Below, piece by piece: positions 55,491 through 64,000 of a stretch of 64,000 nt of DNA. The position numbers and the translations under genes are program-made. The notes under the pieces were generated by a model. It was not told where the DNA came from, ran no database searches, and saw only the letters and a list, made by a program, of their open reading frames with translations. Location of the stretch: contig NZ_JABBGG010000001.1 in the NCBI RefSeq assembly GCF_012927275.1, positions 558,001 through 622,000 of the forward strand. Reading direction: 5' to 3'. Positions within the stretch are counted from its first letter, which is position 1. Every line of letters starts with the position of its first letter. Source of the stretch: Massilia polaris (GTDB lineage: Bacteria; Pseudomonadota; Gammaproteobacteria; Burkholderiales; Burkholderiaceae_D).

Positions 55491-55867
55491 GAGATGCGTG
55501 GGTCGTCTTGCCCGAACATATGCACTGTGTTTGGACGCTTCCCGCCGAGGATGCGGATTACTCCAAACGGTGGAAGACGATCAAAATCCACTTTTCGAAA
55601 TCATTGCCGAACGTGGAGCCGTTGACGCCGGTGCGAAAGAAGCGTGGGGAGCGCGGCATCTGGCAACGGCGCTATTGGGAACACACCATTCGCGACGAAC
55701 GCGATTTCGAAGCACACGTCAATTACGTGCATTTGAATCCAGTGAAACACGGCCTGGTTCTGCGCGCTTGCGATTAGCCTTATTCGTCGTTCCACCGATA
55801 CGTGAAGAATGGGATTTATCCCAAAGATTGGATGGGGTATGGCGACGAGATCGACGCCCGTGAATAA
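55491..55867 (+). pseudogene. REP-associated tyrosine transposase (RAYT) fragment with internal stop
   Basis: The Y1-transposase homology starts abruptly at [17 protein letters not shown] (the HUH motif is HMH) and continues through RKKRGERGIWQRRYWEHTIRD and HVNYVHLNPVKHGLVLRACD. There TAG at 55775-55777 occupies the place of a Trp codon. The frame then resumes with PYSSFHRYVKNGIYPKDWMG and ends at TAA 55865-55867. The N-terminal third is lost at the junction with the chemoreceptor. RAYTs mobilise REP palindromes; one such repeat follows. Confidence 0.8.
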
Positions 55868-55871
55868 AAAA

Positions 55872-55948
55872 TGGCGGAATGCGCTTCGCTTTTCCACCCC
55901 ACAGCCCGCGGCAAATCGTAGCGTGGAAAAGCGGAGCGCATTCCGCCA
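55872..55948. repeat. Large REP-like inverted repeat
   Basis: Arms 55872-55897 and 55923-55948, each 26 nt (starting TGGCGGAATGCGCT), match at 25 of 26 positions around a 25-nt spacer. The one mismatch is a G-T pair. It lies directly behind the RAYT remnant and 31 nt beyond the gcvP stop, so it could also act as a transcript stabiliser or terminator for gcvP. Confidence 0.85.
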
Positions 55949-55979
55949 ATTGCCGGCGTATGCGAACCGCCGTTAATGC

Positions 55980-58874
55980 TTACTCGTAATCGCTGATCGG
56001 GGCGCAGCCGCAGAACAGGTTGCGGTCGCCGTACACGTTGTCGGCACGGCCGACCGGCGGCCAGTACTTCTGCTTGCGCAGCGACGCTACCGGGAAGGCA
56101 GCCGCTTCGCGCGTGTACTTGTGCTGCCAGTCGTCAGCCATCACCACTTCCGCCGTGTGCGGCGCGCCCTTGAGCGGGTTGTCCATGCGGTCGTACTCGC
56201 CACGTTCAACCTTGACGATCTCTGCATGGATCGCAATCATCGCGTCGATGAAGCGGTCGATCTCGACCTTCGACTCACTCTCGGTCGGCTCGATCATCAA
56301 CGTGCCCGGTACCGGGAAGCTCATGGTCGGTGCGTGGAAGCCGAAGTCCATCAAACGCTTGGCGACATCCTCATTGCTGATGCCGGTCGCGTCCTGCAGC
56401 GGACGCAGGTCGAGGATGCATTCGTGCGCCACCAGTCCGTCATGACCCGTGTACAGAACCGGATAGTGCGGCGCCAGGCGGCGGGCGATGTAGTTGGCCG
56501 ACAGGATGGCGGTCTCAGTGGCTTCGGTCAGCCCTTCGCCGCCCATCATCGCTATGTACATCCACGAGATCGGCAGGATGCTGGCCGAGCCGTACGGCGC
56601 GGCGCTGACCGCGCCGATGCCCGCTTCGTCGCGCGAGTAGCCGGTCGAACGCTGGTTCGGCAGGAACTTGGCGAGGTGCGCGCCAACGCCGATCGGGCCA
56701 ACGCCCGGTCCGCCACCGCCGTGGGGAATGCAGAAGGTCTTGTGCAGGTTCAGGTGGCTGACGTCGCCGCCGAAGCTGCCCGGCGCCGCTACGCCAACCA
56801 GCGCGTTCATGTTGGCGCCGTCGATGTAGACCTGGCCGCCGTGCGAGTGGATGACTTCGCAGAGTTCCTGGATGCCTTCCTCGAACACGCCGTGGGTCGA
56901 TGGGTAGGTCACCATCACGCACGCGAGGTTCTTGCTGTGCAGTTCAGCCTTGGCCTTGAGGTCGTCGAGGTCGACGTTGCCGTTTTCGTCGCAGGCGGTG
57001 ACCACGACCTTCATGCCGACCATGTTGGCCGATGCCGGGTTGGTGCCGTGCGCGGACGATGGGATCAGGCAGATGTTGCGGTGGCCTTCGCCGCGCGACT
57101 CGTGGTATGCCTGGATAACCAGCAGGCCTGCGTATTCGCCTTGCGAGCCGGCGTTCGGCTGCAGCGAGATCGCGGCGTAGCCGGTGACGGCGCACAGCAT
57201 CTCTTCGAGCTGGCCGATCATCTCGCGGTAGCCGACGGTCTGCGAATCAGGCGCGAACGGGTGGATCGACGAGAACTCCGGCCAGGTGACCGGGATCATT
57301 TCGCTGGTGGCGTTCAGCTTCATCGTGCACGAACCGAGCGGGATCATGGTGCGGTCGAGCGCCAGGTCCTTGTCGGCCAGGCTGCGCAGGTAGCGCAGCA
57401 TTTCGTGTTCGGCGTGGTAGCGGCTGAAGGTCGGGTGCGTCAGGTAGGCGCTGGTGCGCGCCAGTTCGGACGGGTAGGTGTCGTCGATGTCCGCGTCGAG
57501 CGCGTCGAGGTCGAACGCGCTGGCGCTGTCGATGCCTTCGGCGAAGATCGAATGCAGCAGGGCGATGTCTTCGCGCGTGGTGGTCTCGTCGAGCGAGACG
57601 CCGACATGCGATGCGTCGATGCGGCGCAGGTTGACGCCCTTCGCTTCAGCGGCGGCGTGCAGCTGGTCGGCGCGGTTGGTCTTGATGGTCAGCGTGTCGA
57701 ACCAGGTGCTGTTGGCCAGCGTGTAGCCGAGCTGGCCCAGTTGCGCTGCGAAGATGCTGGTGAAGCGGTGCACGCGGGTCGCGATCTGCGCCAGGCCTTT
57801 CGGGCCGTGGTAGACGGCGTACATCGACGCCATCACTGCCAGCAGGACCTGCGCGGTGCAGATGTTGGAGGTAGCTTTTTCGCGGCGGATGTGCTGCTCG
57901 CGGGTTTGCAGCGCGAGGCGGTATGCCTTGTTGCCTTGCGCGTCGATCGTTACGCCGACCAGGCGGCCTGGCATGCTGCGCTTGAATTCGTCGCGGGTAG
58001 CGAGGAAGCCTGCGTGCGGGCCGCCGAAGCCGAGCGGTACGCCGAAGCGCTGGCTGTTACCGACAACGACGTCGGCGCCCCATTCGCCCGGAGGCGTGAG
58101 CAGGGTCAGCGCCAGCAGGTCGGCGGCGGCGATGACCATCGCGCCGGCTGCGTGAAGCTTCTCGACGGCGGCGCGGTAATCGCGCACTTCGCCGTTGACG
58201 CCCGGGTATTGCAGCAGCACGCCGAAGCACGATGCGTCGAGCGACTCGACTTCGCTGGCAGCGATGGTGCGCACTTCGATGCCGAGCGGCCGGGCGCGGG
58301 TTTCGATCACTTCGCGCGTCTGCGGCAGCACGTCGTCGGCGACGTAGAACACGTTCGATGCCGATTTGCCGACGCGCTGGATCAGCGTCATCGCTTCGGC
58401 GGCAGCGGTGCCTTCGTCCAGCATCGACGAGTTGGCGATGCCCATGCCGGTCAGGTCGGTGACGACCTGCTGGAAGTTCAGGATCGCTTCGAGGCGGCCT
58501 TGCGAGATCTCCGGCTGGTACGGGGTGTAGGCGGTGTACCAAGCCGGGTTTTCGAAGATGTTACGCAGCACGACGTTCGGCGTGAAGGTGCCGTAGTAGC
58601 CCTGGCCGATCACCGACTTCATGACCTTGTTCTTTGAGGCGATCGCCTTCAGCCTGGCCAGCGCTTCCTGCTCCGGCATCGGGTTGTAGAACTCGCCCAG
58701 CGCGAGCTTGCTCTTGTTGCGGATGTTGGCCGGGACGACAGCGTCGATCAGCGCGGCGCGCGATGCGTAGCCGAGCTTCGACAGCATGGCTTGCTGTTCG
58801 GTGTCCGATGGGCCGATGTGGCGCGAGATGAAATCGTCGCGGGCTTCAAGTTGGGTCAGGCTGGTGCGGGTCAT
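55980..58874 (-). CDS. gcvP: Glycine dehydrogenase (decarboxylating), P protein
   Basis: PLP-dependent decarboxylase of the glycine cleavage complex, 964 aa, a full-length fused P protein. N-terminal [17 protein letters not shown], mid region [21 protein letters not shown], then the PLP lysine in [17 protein letters not shown] and the glycine-rich GVGPIGV. It is the last gene of the minus-strand gcvT-gcvH-gcvP operon. Control is expected through the tandem glycine riboswitch at 60602-60800. Confidence 0.97.
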   Translation of the reverse strand: MTRTSLTQLEARDDFISRHIGPSDTEQQAMLSKLGYASRAALIDAVVPANIRNKSKLALGEFYNPMPEQEALARLKAIASKNKVMKSVIGQGYYGTFTPNVVLRNIFENPAWYTAYTPYQPEISQGRLEAILNFQQVVTDLTGMGIANSSMLDEGTAAAEAMTLIQRVGKSASNVFYVADDVLPQTREVIETRARPLGIEVRTIAASEVESLDASCFGVLLQYPGVNGEVRDYRAAVEKLHAAGAMVIAAADLLALTLLTPPGEWGADVVVGNSQRFGVPLGFGGPHAGFLATRDEFKRSMPGRLVGVTIDAQGNKAYRLALQTREQHIRREKATSNICTAQVLLAVMASMYAVYHGPKGLAQIATRVHRFTSIFAAQLGQLGYTLANSTWFDTLTIKTNRADQLHAAAEAKGVNLRRIDASHVGVSLDETTTREDIALLHSIFAEGIDSASAFDLDALDADIDDTYPSELARTSAYLTHPTFSRYHAEHEMLRYLRSLADKDLALDRTMIPLGSCTMKLNATSEMIPVTWPEFSSIHPFAPDSQTVGYREMIGQLEEMLCAVTGYAAISLQPNAGSQGEYAGLLVIQAYHESRGEGHRNICLIPSSAHGTNPASANMVGMKVVVTACDENGNVDLDDLKAKAELHSKNLACVMVTYPSTHGVFEEGIQELCEVIHSHGGQVYIDGANMNALVGVAAPGSFGGDVSHLNLHKTFCIPHGGGGPGVGPIGVGAHLAKFLPNQRSTGYSRDEAGIGAVSAAPYGSASILPISWMYIAMMGGEGLTEATETAILSANYIARRLAPHYPVLYTGHDGLVAHECILDLRPLQDATGISNEDVAKRLMDFGFHAPTMSFPVPGTLMIEPTESESKVEIDRFIDAMIAIHAEIVKVERGEYDRMDNPLKGAPHTAEVVMADDWQHKYTREAAAFPVASLRKQKYWPPVGRADNVYGDRNLFCGCAPISDYE

Positions 58875-58947
58875 GTAGAGGCCAAATAAGATGCTGGCAG
58901 CCGGAGGGGCGGCGGCCGATGGGTGTGAAGGGCTGATAGGGCAGGTC

Positions 58948-58971
58948 CTGCCGCGCGCGGGCGCGCGGCAG
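58948..58971. other. GC hairpin in the gcvH-gcvP spacer
   Basis: CTGCCGCGCGC (58948-58958) is followed by a two-base centre and its perfect complement (58961-58971). It sits in the 107-nt gap between gcvH and gcvP and may affect mRNA stability; there is no U-tract. Confidence 0.5.
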
Positions 58972-58981
58972 CAAAACCGGA

Positions 58982-59362
58982 TTACTCGGCGGTTGCCTTG
59001 CCGTAGCCGGCTGCGTCGAGCAGGCCGTTGATGGCGTTGGCGTCGCTTGGCTTGATCTTGAACAGCCAGGCCGAGTAGGCGTCCTGGTTGATCGAGTCAG
59101 GCGCGTCGGCCACCGAATCATTGACCGCCACGACTTCGCCCGATACAGGGGCGTAGATGTCGCTTGCGGCCTTGACCGATTCGACCACTGCTGCGTCGTC
59201 GCCGGCGGTGTACGACTTGCCGACTTTCGGCAGTTCGACGAACACGATGTCGCCCAGTGCGTCCTGGGCGAATTCGGTGATGCCGACGGTCAGGGTGCCG
59301 TCTTGTTCAGCGCGTACCCATTCGTGGGATTCGGTGTATTTCAGGTCGGCAGGAATATTCAT
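58982..59362 (-). CDS. gcvH: Glycine cleavage system H protein
   Basis: Lipoyl carrier of the glycine cleavage complex, 126 aa. The lipoylation lysine is K64 in [17 protein letters not shown], and [12 protein letters not shown] and [19 protein letters not shown] are standard. Start 59362 is preferred, with GGAG seven bases before; an in-frame ATG four codons upstream is weaker. It lies between gcvT and gcvP. Confidence 0.96.
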   Translation of the reverse strand: MNIPADLKYTESHEWVRAEQDGTLTVGITEFAQDALGDIVFVELPKVGKSYTAGDDAAVVESVKAASDIYAPVSGEVVAVNDSVADAPDSINQDAYSAWLFKIKPSDANAINGLLDAAGYGKATAE

Positions 59363-59409
59363 GTGTGGCTCCATGTTAATAAGTGTCAGGTGTTGGTTTG
59401 CGGGGCTGG

Positions 59410-60528
59410 TCAGGCAACCAGGATTTTACCGTTACGGACGAACGGCAGCTTGATCACGGTGGCGGCCAGCTTCTTGTCGCGGATTTCGACGTGCACGGTG
59501 TCGCCGACGGCGACGTCCATCGGCAGGCGGCCCAGCGCGATGGCTTGCTGCATGGTAGGGCTGAAGGTGCCGCTGGTGATTTCGCCGACGCTGCCCGATG
59601 CGCTGATGACTTTCTGGTGCGCGCGCAGCACGCCGCCTTTTTCGCGCAGGATCAGGCCCACGTACTGCTGGTGCTGGCCGTCCTTCTGCAGTGCGGCCTT
59701 GCCGATGAAGTCGCGCTCGGAGACCAGGTCGACGGTCCATGCCAGGCCGGCGTCGAGCGGGTTGACGGTTTCGTCCATGTCCTGGCCGTACAGGTTCATG
59801 CCGGCTTCCAGGCGCAGCGTGTCGCGTGCGCCCAGGCCCGCAGGCTTGACGCCGGCGGCCACCAGCGCGTTCCACAGCGCGTCGGCTTGCGAAGCAGGGA
59901 AAGCCAGCTCGAAGCCGTCTTCGCCGGTGTAGCCGGTGCGCGCGACCATCACTTCGCCGAACGCGGTGTCCTTGGCGATGACGGCATTGAATGGTTTGAG
60001 CGGCTCGGATGCTTCCTTCGCGGTCGGCAGCACTTCCCATACCTTGGCGCGGGCGTTCGGGCCCTGGACGGCGATCAGCGCCATCGCGTTGTCGCCATCG
60101 CGGCGCTGGGTGACGGTGACGCCGCTGCTGGTCGCCGCGTTCTGCGCGTTGATCCAGGCGATGTCTTTTTCGGCGGTGCCGGCGTTGACCACCAGGCGGA
60201 ACCAGTTCTCGCCGAAGAAGTAGACGATCAGGTCGTCGATGACGGTGCCGTCAGGCTTGAGCATGCACGAGTACAGCGCCTTGCCCGGAACCTGCAGCTT
60301 GTCGACGTTATTGGCCAGCAGGCCGCGCAGGAAAGCGCGCACGTTGGCGCCTTCGAGGTCGACCACGCACATGTGCGAGACGTCGAACATGCCGACGTCG
60401 GTGCGCACGGCATGGTGTTCTTCGATCTGGGAGCCGTAGTTGACAGGCATGTCCCAGCCGCCGAAGTCGACCATCTTGGCGCCGGCGGCGCGGTGTGCGG
60501 AATTGAGCGGGGTCGCTTTAAGCGTCAT
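59410..60528 (-). CDS. gcvT: Aminomethyltransferase, T protein
   Basis: Tetrahydrofolate-dependent aminomethyltransferase of 372 aa. Characteristic stretches are [31 protein letters not shown], the catalytic-Asp region [32 protein letters not shown] and [20 protein letters not shown]. The start at 60528 follows GAGGA. It is the first gene of the operon; the riboswitch lies 74 nt upstream. Confidence 0.96.
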   Translation of the reverse strand: MTLKATPLNSAHRAAGAKMVDFGGWDMPVNYGSQIEEHHAVRTDVGMFDVSHMCVVDLEGANVRAFLRGLLANNVDKLQVPGKALYSCMLKPDGTVIDDLIVYFFGENWFRLVVNAGTAEKDIAWINAQNAATSSGVTVTQRRDGDNAMALIAVQGPNARAKVWEVLPTAKEASEPLKPFNAVIAKDTAFGEVMVARTGYTGEDGFELAFPASQADALWNALVAAGVKPAGLGARDTLRLEAGMNLYGQDMDETVNPLDAGLAWTVDLVSERDFIGKAALQKDGQHQQYVGLILREKGGVLRAHQKVISASGSVGEITSGTFSPTMQQAIALGRLPMDVAVGDTVHVEIRDKKLAATVIKLPFVRNGKILVA

Positions 60529-60601
60529 GGAAATCCTCAGGGCAAGTGAAAAGGGGACTGCCGAGCAGACGCGCGGCCGCAGCCGTCCACGTATGTTCGC
60601 G

Positions 60602-60800
60602 CCCCTCTGTCCTCGATACCTGAGAGATAGCGGAATGATCCGCCTGCCCCTTCGGTGGGCCGCTTGCAAGTGCCGCGGCCGCTCTCCAGAGTTGAACCGG
60701 TGCGCGATGCGCTGCCGACCCCTGACCGGTCCTTTTGCCTGAGAGTTTTTGGGTGATGCCCCTTCGGCGGCAGCTTGGACGCTGCCCTCTCCCGATCAAG
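60602..60800 (-). promoter_or_regulatory. Tandem glycine riboswitch
   Basis: On the minus strand two glycine aptamers follow each other. Aptamer 1 (about 60800-60720) shows GGGAGAGGGCAGCG, GCCGCCGAAGGGGCA and ACTCTCAGGCAAAAGGACCG. Aptamer 2 (about 60696-60602) shows TGGAGAGCGGCCGC, CCACCGAAGGGGCAGGCGG and TCTCTCAGGTATCGAGGACA. These are the conserved core blocks of this class. It controls gcvT-gcvH-gcvP, normally switching it on when glycine is plentiful. Confidence 0.95.
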
Positions 60801-60948
60801 ACTGTGGAGCATATGCCACCATGGCCTCTGTGTCAACTCGGCGGCATGCGACCCGGCAGGGAAGGGCGCGCACGAATGGCTTCCCGTGCGAGGCTTGCCA
60901 TCACCTAATTTGTTAGAATCCGACTATCAATAACGCGAGCTAATAACC

Positions 60949-61509
60949 ATGAGCGAAGAAACCGTGAGCAAGGAAACGGACGCCTATTACACCTTGTCGG
61001 GAGACGTCAACAGCGACATGGTGCACCGCGTGTTCGAGGCGGTCGCCGAAATGACTGAGCGCGGCATCGATACCGCGCACGTATTAATACAGTCGAATGG
61101 CGGCTATGTCAGCGATGGCCTGTGCCTGTACAACTTCCTGTCGAATTCGCCGATCAAGTTCGTGGTGTATAACGGCGGCGCGGTCGCGTCGATTGCGGTC
61201 ATCCTGTTCTTGTCGGGCACCGAGCGATATGCCAGCGAGACGGCGCGCTTCATGGTGCACAAGTCGCATGCCACCGCTTCGCCTGGCGCGCGGCCGGATG
61301 CCCTCAACATCATCGTCGAAGGCCTGCGCGCCGACGATGCCCGCACCGAGTCGATCCTGCGCAAGCACGTCACGCTGACGCCGGAACAGTGGGCGATCCA
61401 CCAGTATTCCGACCTGCACCTGACCGCGCGCGACGCCGAAACGGCCGGGGTGGTCAACAGCATCCGCGATTTCGCCCCGCCCAAGGGCTTCCACCTGCAC
61501 AACATCTGA
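60949..61509 (+). CDS. ClpP/crotonase-fold serine protease-like protein
   Basis: 186 aa with the ClpP fold: VLIQSNGGYVSDGLCLYNFL, then the nucleophile region NGGAVASIAVILFLSG (S81) and RFMVHKSHATAS (H104 as candidate catalytic His). It lacks the processed N-terminal loops of true ClpP and is short, so I call it a ClpP-family protein rather than the Clp core subunit. There is no ATPase gene nearby. It is divergent from the gcv operon and followed by a terminator. Confidence 0.78.
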   Translation: MSEETVSKETDAYYTLSGDVNSDMVHRVFEAVAEMTERGIDTAHVLIQSNGGYVSDGLCLYNFLSNSPIKFVVYNGGAVASIAVILFLSGTERYASETARFMVHKSHATASPGARPDALNIIVEGLRADDARTESILRKHVTLTPEQWAIHQYSDLHLTARDAETAGVVNSIRDFAPPKGFHLHNI

Positions 61510-61513
61510 CCGA

Positions 61514-61536
61514 ACCGGCCTCGCGCCGGTTTTTTT
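61514..61536 (+). terminator. Intrinsic terminator after the ClpP-like gene
   Basis: ACCGGC (61514-61519) pairs with GCCGGT (61525-61530) around CTCGC, followed by seven T. Confidence 0.9.
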
Positions 61537-61551
61537 AATGGCGCCCAACGG

Positions 61552-61597
61552 AAAAGAGCCTGCCAACCGGAATGTCCGGCGCAGACTCTTTCTTTTT
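61552..61597. terminator. Bidirectional terminator downstream of the KGG-type gene
   Basis: Outer stem AAAGAG-CTGC (61553-61563) with GCAG-CTCTTT (61581-61591) and inner stem CCGGA/TCCGG (61567-61579). Runs of T follow on both strands. It ends the minus-strand gene at 61666-62007. Confidence 0.75.
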
Positions 61598-61665
61598 GCT
61601 TCCTGTTTGGCTACTGAAATGACGGGGCCCGGAAACACGGCGCCGTCCAGCAGGCGACGACGTTA

Positions 61666-62007
61666 TCAGCGCTTGTCGTTTTTGTGGCTTTGACGGCCAG
61701 CTTCAGCGTGTTGCTCAGGGGTGCCGCCGCGGGTTCCGCCCCCGCTCGACTGGCGGCCGCCCGGCGATGCCGAATTGGCGTCCGAACCAGGCGATCCCGA
61801 CTGGCGCGATGCGTCGTTCTTGTGGCTTTGGCGGCCCGCTTCAACGTGCTGCTCGTGGGTGCCGCCCTGGTTGCCCGAACGCGAACCGGGGTTATTGGCC
61901 GATTGCTGGCTATCCTGGTTGCTTTCCGAACGCGAGCCCGATTGGTTACCCGACTGCTGGTTACCCGGTTGTTGCTTACTAGCTTGTTTCTTTTGGTTCG
62001 AGTTCAT
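61666..62007 (-). CDS. KGG-type hydrophilic stress protein
   Basis: 113 aa, very polar (Asn, Gln, Ser, Gly rich), probably unfolded. It contains two near-identical motifs, GGTHEQHVEAGRQSHKND and GGTPEQHAEAGRQSHKND, the second ending the protein. These correspond to the glycine-rich repeat of YciG/GsiB-like stress-induced proteins, thought to act in desiccation or general stress. The ATG at 62007 has GAGGA six bases upstream; an ATG two codons earlier would be too close to it. A palindrome at 62139-62161 lies in its upstream region. Confidence 0.75.
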   Translation of the reverse strand: MNSNQKKQASKQQPGNQQSGNQSGSRSESNQDSQQSANNPGSRSGNQGGTHEQHVEAGRQSHKNDASRQSGSPGSDANSASPGGRQSSGGGTRGGTPEQHAEAGRQSHKNDKR

Positions 62008-62138
62008 GTTCATTCCTCTTTAAAGTTGGGATGCTGTGCTCACCGGTTTTGCAGTCGAGAAAAGTTTTCATCTGCGTTTCCGGTGAAGCAATGATGCAAT
62101 CCGCACTGTTGAATCGGTATCAGAACATTACTCGTACC

Positions 62139-62161
62139 CCTGTAGGATTGAGTCCTACAGG
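62139..62161. promoter_or_regulatory. 9-bp palindrome upstream of the KGG-type gene
   Basis: CCTGTAGGA (62139-62147) and TCCTACAGG (62153-62161) are perfect complements with a 5-nt centre. It is about 130 nt upstream of the KGG-type start and 18 nt downstream of the chemoreceptor stop. It may be an operator or part of a transcript end; no U-tract is present. Confidence 0.4.
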
Positions 62162-62178
62162 ATTGCAACACTCAGCCG

Positions 62179-63537
62179 TCAGAATTCTTCCCAATCGGCA
62201 TCTAGCCTGGTTGCGGCGCGCTTGCCTGGGGCCGCCGCGGCCGGGACCGGAGCCGGGCGAGGGCGCTTCACCGGTTCGCGTCTCGCAACGACGGGCCTGC
62301 CGGGATTGCTGGCGATCAGGTGGATCTGGGCCGCCGGCCGTGGGTGCCCGGCATCCAGCGAGAAAGCAGCGATGGTGTGCTTGAGCGCGCCCGCCTGGTC
62401 GCGCATCGACGCTGCCGCTGCCGCCGACTCCTCGACCAGCGCCGAGTTCTGCTGGGTGGCGTGGTCCATTGCGGCGATGGCCTGGTTGACCTGCTCGATG
62501 GCGGCGGCCTGTTCGGCGCTGGCCGCGGCGATCTCGCCGATGATCTCGGTGACGCGCTTCACGCTGGACACGACCTCGTTCATCGTTTTGCCCGCCTTGT
62601 CGGCCAGCTGCGTGCCGGCCGTGACCTTGCCGACCGAATCGTCGATCAGTTCCTTGATCTCGCGTGCGGCAGCGGCCGAGCGCTGCGCCAGGTTGCGCAC
62701 TTCGGCCGCCACCACTGCGAAGCCGCGTCCCTGTTCGCCGGCGCGCGCAGCTTCCACTGCCGCGTTCAGCGCCAGGATATTAGTCTGGAAAGCGATGCCG
62801 TCGATGACGCCGATGATCTCGGCAATGCGGCGCGACGACTCGTTGATCGACGCCATCGTGCCGACTACCTCGGACACCGCCTGGCCGCCCTTGACCGCCA
62901 CTTCCGACGCCGACACGGCCAGCTTGCTGGCCTGGTGGGCGTGGTCGGCGTTCTGCTTGACGGTGGAGGTCAGCTCTTCCATCGAGGACGCGGTTTCCTC
63001 CAATGACGCGGCCTGCTGTTCGGTACGCGCCGACAAGTCCATGCCACTGCTGGCGATTTCGCCCGCTCCGCTGGCGATCGTCTCCGAATCGGAGCGCACG
63101 CCGGCGATCAGCGCCACCAGCTTGTCGTTCACCTCCTGCATCGCACGCGATAGCAGGGCCTGCTCGCCGCTGCCTTCCTGCTCGATGCGGGTGCCCAGGT
63201 CGCCGCTGGCGATGCGCTGGGCTGCCAGCACGGCCGCGTGGATCGGACGCGATACTTCGGCCGCGAGCCAGGCGGCGAGTGTGCCCGCGACCGCCAGGCC
63301 GGCGATGATGAGCGCGATGCTCCAGTTGCGCGTGCCGCTGTAACCCGAGCGCAGCAGCTCCGCCGCGTGGGCGCCGCCGCCGGCCTTGCCGCCTTGCTGC
63401 AACACCTGGGCCGTGAGCTCGCTCAACTGGCCAAGCTGGGCCAGCAGCCAGGCCGCCAGCGCCACGCCAAGGAACGACACGATGGCCAGGCAGGCGTGGA
63501 TCTTGAGGTTGGTGTCGAGGTTGCGGATGCGTTTCAT
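62179..63537 (-). CDS. Methyl-accepting chemotaxis protein with C-terminal pentapeptide
   Basis: 452-aa chemoreceptor. TM1 at about residues 13-36, a short periplasmic part (about 37-70), TM2 at about 73-92, HAMP, and the full signalling hairpin with tip [44 protein letters not shown] Pro/Ala-rich linker ends in DWEEF, the kind of tether that binds CheR/CheB. The tiny periplasmic domain suggests an indirect or cytoplasmic signal. Start 63537 follows AAGGAA; upstream codons in frame are not used. Confidence 0.93.
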   Translation of the reverse strand: MKRIRNLDTNLKIHACLAIVSFLGVALAAWLLAQLGQLSELTAQVLQQGGKAGGGAHAAELLRSGYSGTRNWSIALIIAGLAVAGTLAAWLAAEVSRPIHAAVLAAQRIASGDLGTRIEQEGSGEQALLSRAMQEVNDKLVALIAGVRSDSETIASGAGEIASSGMDLSARTEQQAASLEETASSMEELTSTVKQNADHAHQASKLAVSASEVAVKGGQAVSEVVGTMASINESSRRIAEIIGVIDGIAFQTNILALNAAVEAARAGEQGRGFAVVAAEVRNLAQRSAAAAREIKELIDDSVGKVTAGTQLADKAGKTMNEVVSSVKRVTEIIGEIAAASAEQAAAIEQVNQAIAAMDHATQQNSALVEESAAAAASMRDQAGALKHTIAAFSLDAGHPRPAAQIHLIASNPGRPVVARREPVKRPRPAPVPAAAAPGKRAATRLDADWEEF

Positions 63538-63752
63538 GGCGGGTTCCTTCTCGGTGGCTACACCAGGCGGGGGATCCATGCCATGGTAAGGAAGTCCAAA
63601 CTGCAACATTTGCGCGATATCAAGGTAGGGCGGACATCGGCTAGCCCGTGGCGGGGAACTATCTCGCAAAAAGTCACCGGCATGCCCCCCAAAGCGTGGC
63701 AAATATGCATATCGACTATTGCCATGTGGAAATTATCTGTCAGAATGGACTG

Positions 63753-64000
63753 ATGATGGCGAGTCGAGATTCGGAAGCAGCTTCTCCACAGGCATCTGGC
63801 GTCCAAGCGCGCCAGGACCTGATGGACAAGCTCGTCGGCATCGTTGCCAGCCACGTCAACGACAATCTGATGGCGGTAGTCAACCGCATCATTGCCGATT
63901 TGCTCGACGCGGCCAGCGCCTCCGCCAACGGCGGCGCGATGTTCCAGCGCGTCAAATCCGGCAATCTCCTGAAAGAAAACAGCTACGCCTTCTTCCACCT
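63753..64000 (+). CDS. Start of a gene running out of the window, possibly DUF1631 family
   Basis: An open frame from ATG 63753 (or 63756) to the window end, 82 complete codons. The translated part is soluble: a polar start, then KLVGIVASHVNDNLMAVV and VKSGNLLKENSYAFFHL. The NLLKENSY stretch resembles the N-terminal part of DUF1631 proteins, which are large and of unknown function. With so little sequence the family call is a guess. Confidence 0.5.
   Translation, partial: MMASRDSEAASPQASGVQARQDLMDKLVGIVASHVNDNLMAVVNRIIADLLDAASASANGGAMFQRVKSGNLLKENSYAFFH

Noticed and set aside
54348-55625. A functional 425-aa chemoreceptor
   Set aside because: The C-terminal 45 residues come from transposase DNA in another frame, the signalling hairpin lacks its return half, and conserved tip residues are altered.
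56121-58637. 838-aa + strand frame opposite gcvP
   Set aside because: Antisense shadow of gcvP with the biased composition expected from its codon positions.

Overview
The window looks like chromosomal DNA of a high-GC betaproteobacterium, most likely Oxalobacteraceae (Massilia/Duganella/Telluria type). This is inferred from protein resemblance, the tRNA-Val/thrS/infC/rpmI/rplT/pheS/pheT/ihfA/merR order, an aryl-polyene gene set, many chemoreceptors and type IV minor-pilin/PilY1 loci. Genes are tightly packed, often with 4-nt ATGA overlaps, and no gene-free stretch exceeds about 220 bases.

Layout. 1-4393: tail of an aryl-polyene (APE) type II polyketide/fatty-acid-like cluster (ketosynthase, dehydratase, ketoreductase, second ketosynthase, small exported protein, phosphopantetheinyl transferase). 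4347-5680: lipoprotein, small protein and PAS-LuxR regulator. 5804-7176: two-subunit 3-oxoacid CoA-transferase. 7240-9760: BlaI-type repressor, M56 peptidase with a TonB-like end and a divergent SIMPL protein around palindromic operators. 9762-13340: DctA carrier, DUF885 protein, 3-hydroxybutyrate dehydrogenase. 13504-19419: an alpha/beta hydrolase fused in frame to a RidA domain, RelA, and an MCE-type lipid transport set without an ATPase gene. 19442-22336: SRPBCC protein, ferredoxin, thioredoxin-reductase-like flavoprotein, CDF metal exporter. 22458-30510: tRNA-Val and the translation/IHF operon, with a non-ATG infC start and three intrinsic hairpin terminators. 30702-38023: two two-component systems, a Crp/Fnr regulator and a chemoreceptor.

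38047-51917 is the most distinctive region. Two minor-pilin/PilY1 operons (fimT-pilV-pilW-pilX-pilY1-pilE on +, pilE-fimT-pilV-pilW-pilX-pilY1 on -) meet tail to tail, and a lone TnpB element sits inside the first, between pilY1 and pilE. The two PilY1 proteins differ in architecture.

52114-64000: prfC, a VOC protein, a decayed chemoreceptor fused at DNA level to a broken REP-associated transposase with a large inverted repeat, the glycine-cleavage operon gcvT-gcvH-gcvP behind a tandem glycine riboswitch, a ClpP-like protease, a KGG-type stress protein, an intact chemoreceptor with a C-terminal pentapeptide, and the start of an unfinished gene.

All functions are read from protein motifs and gene context by eye. 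No database search was run.
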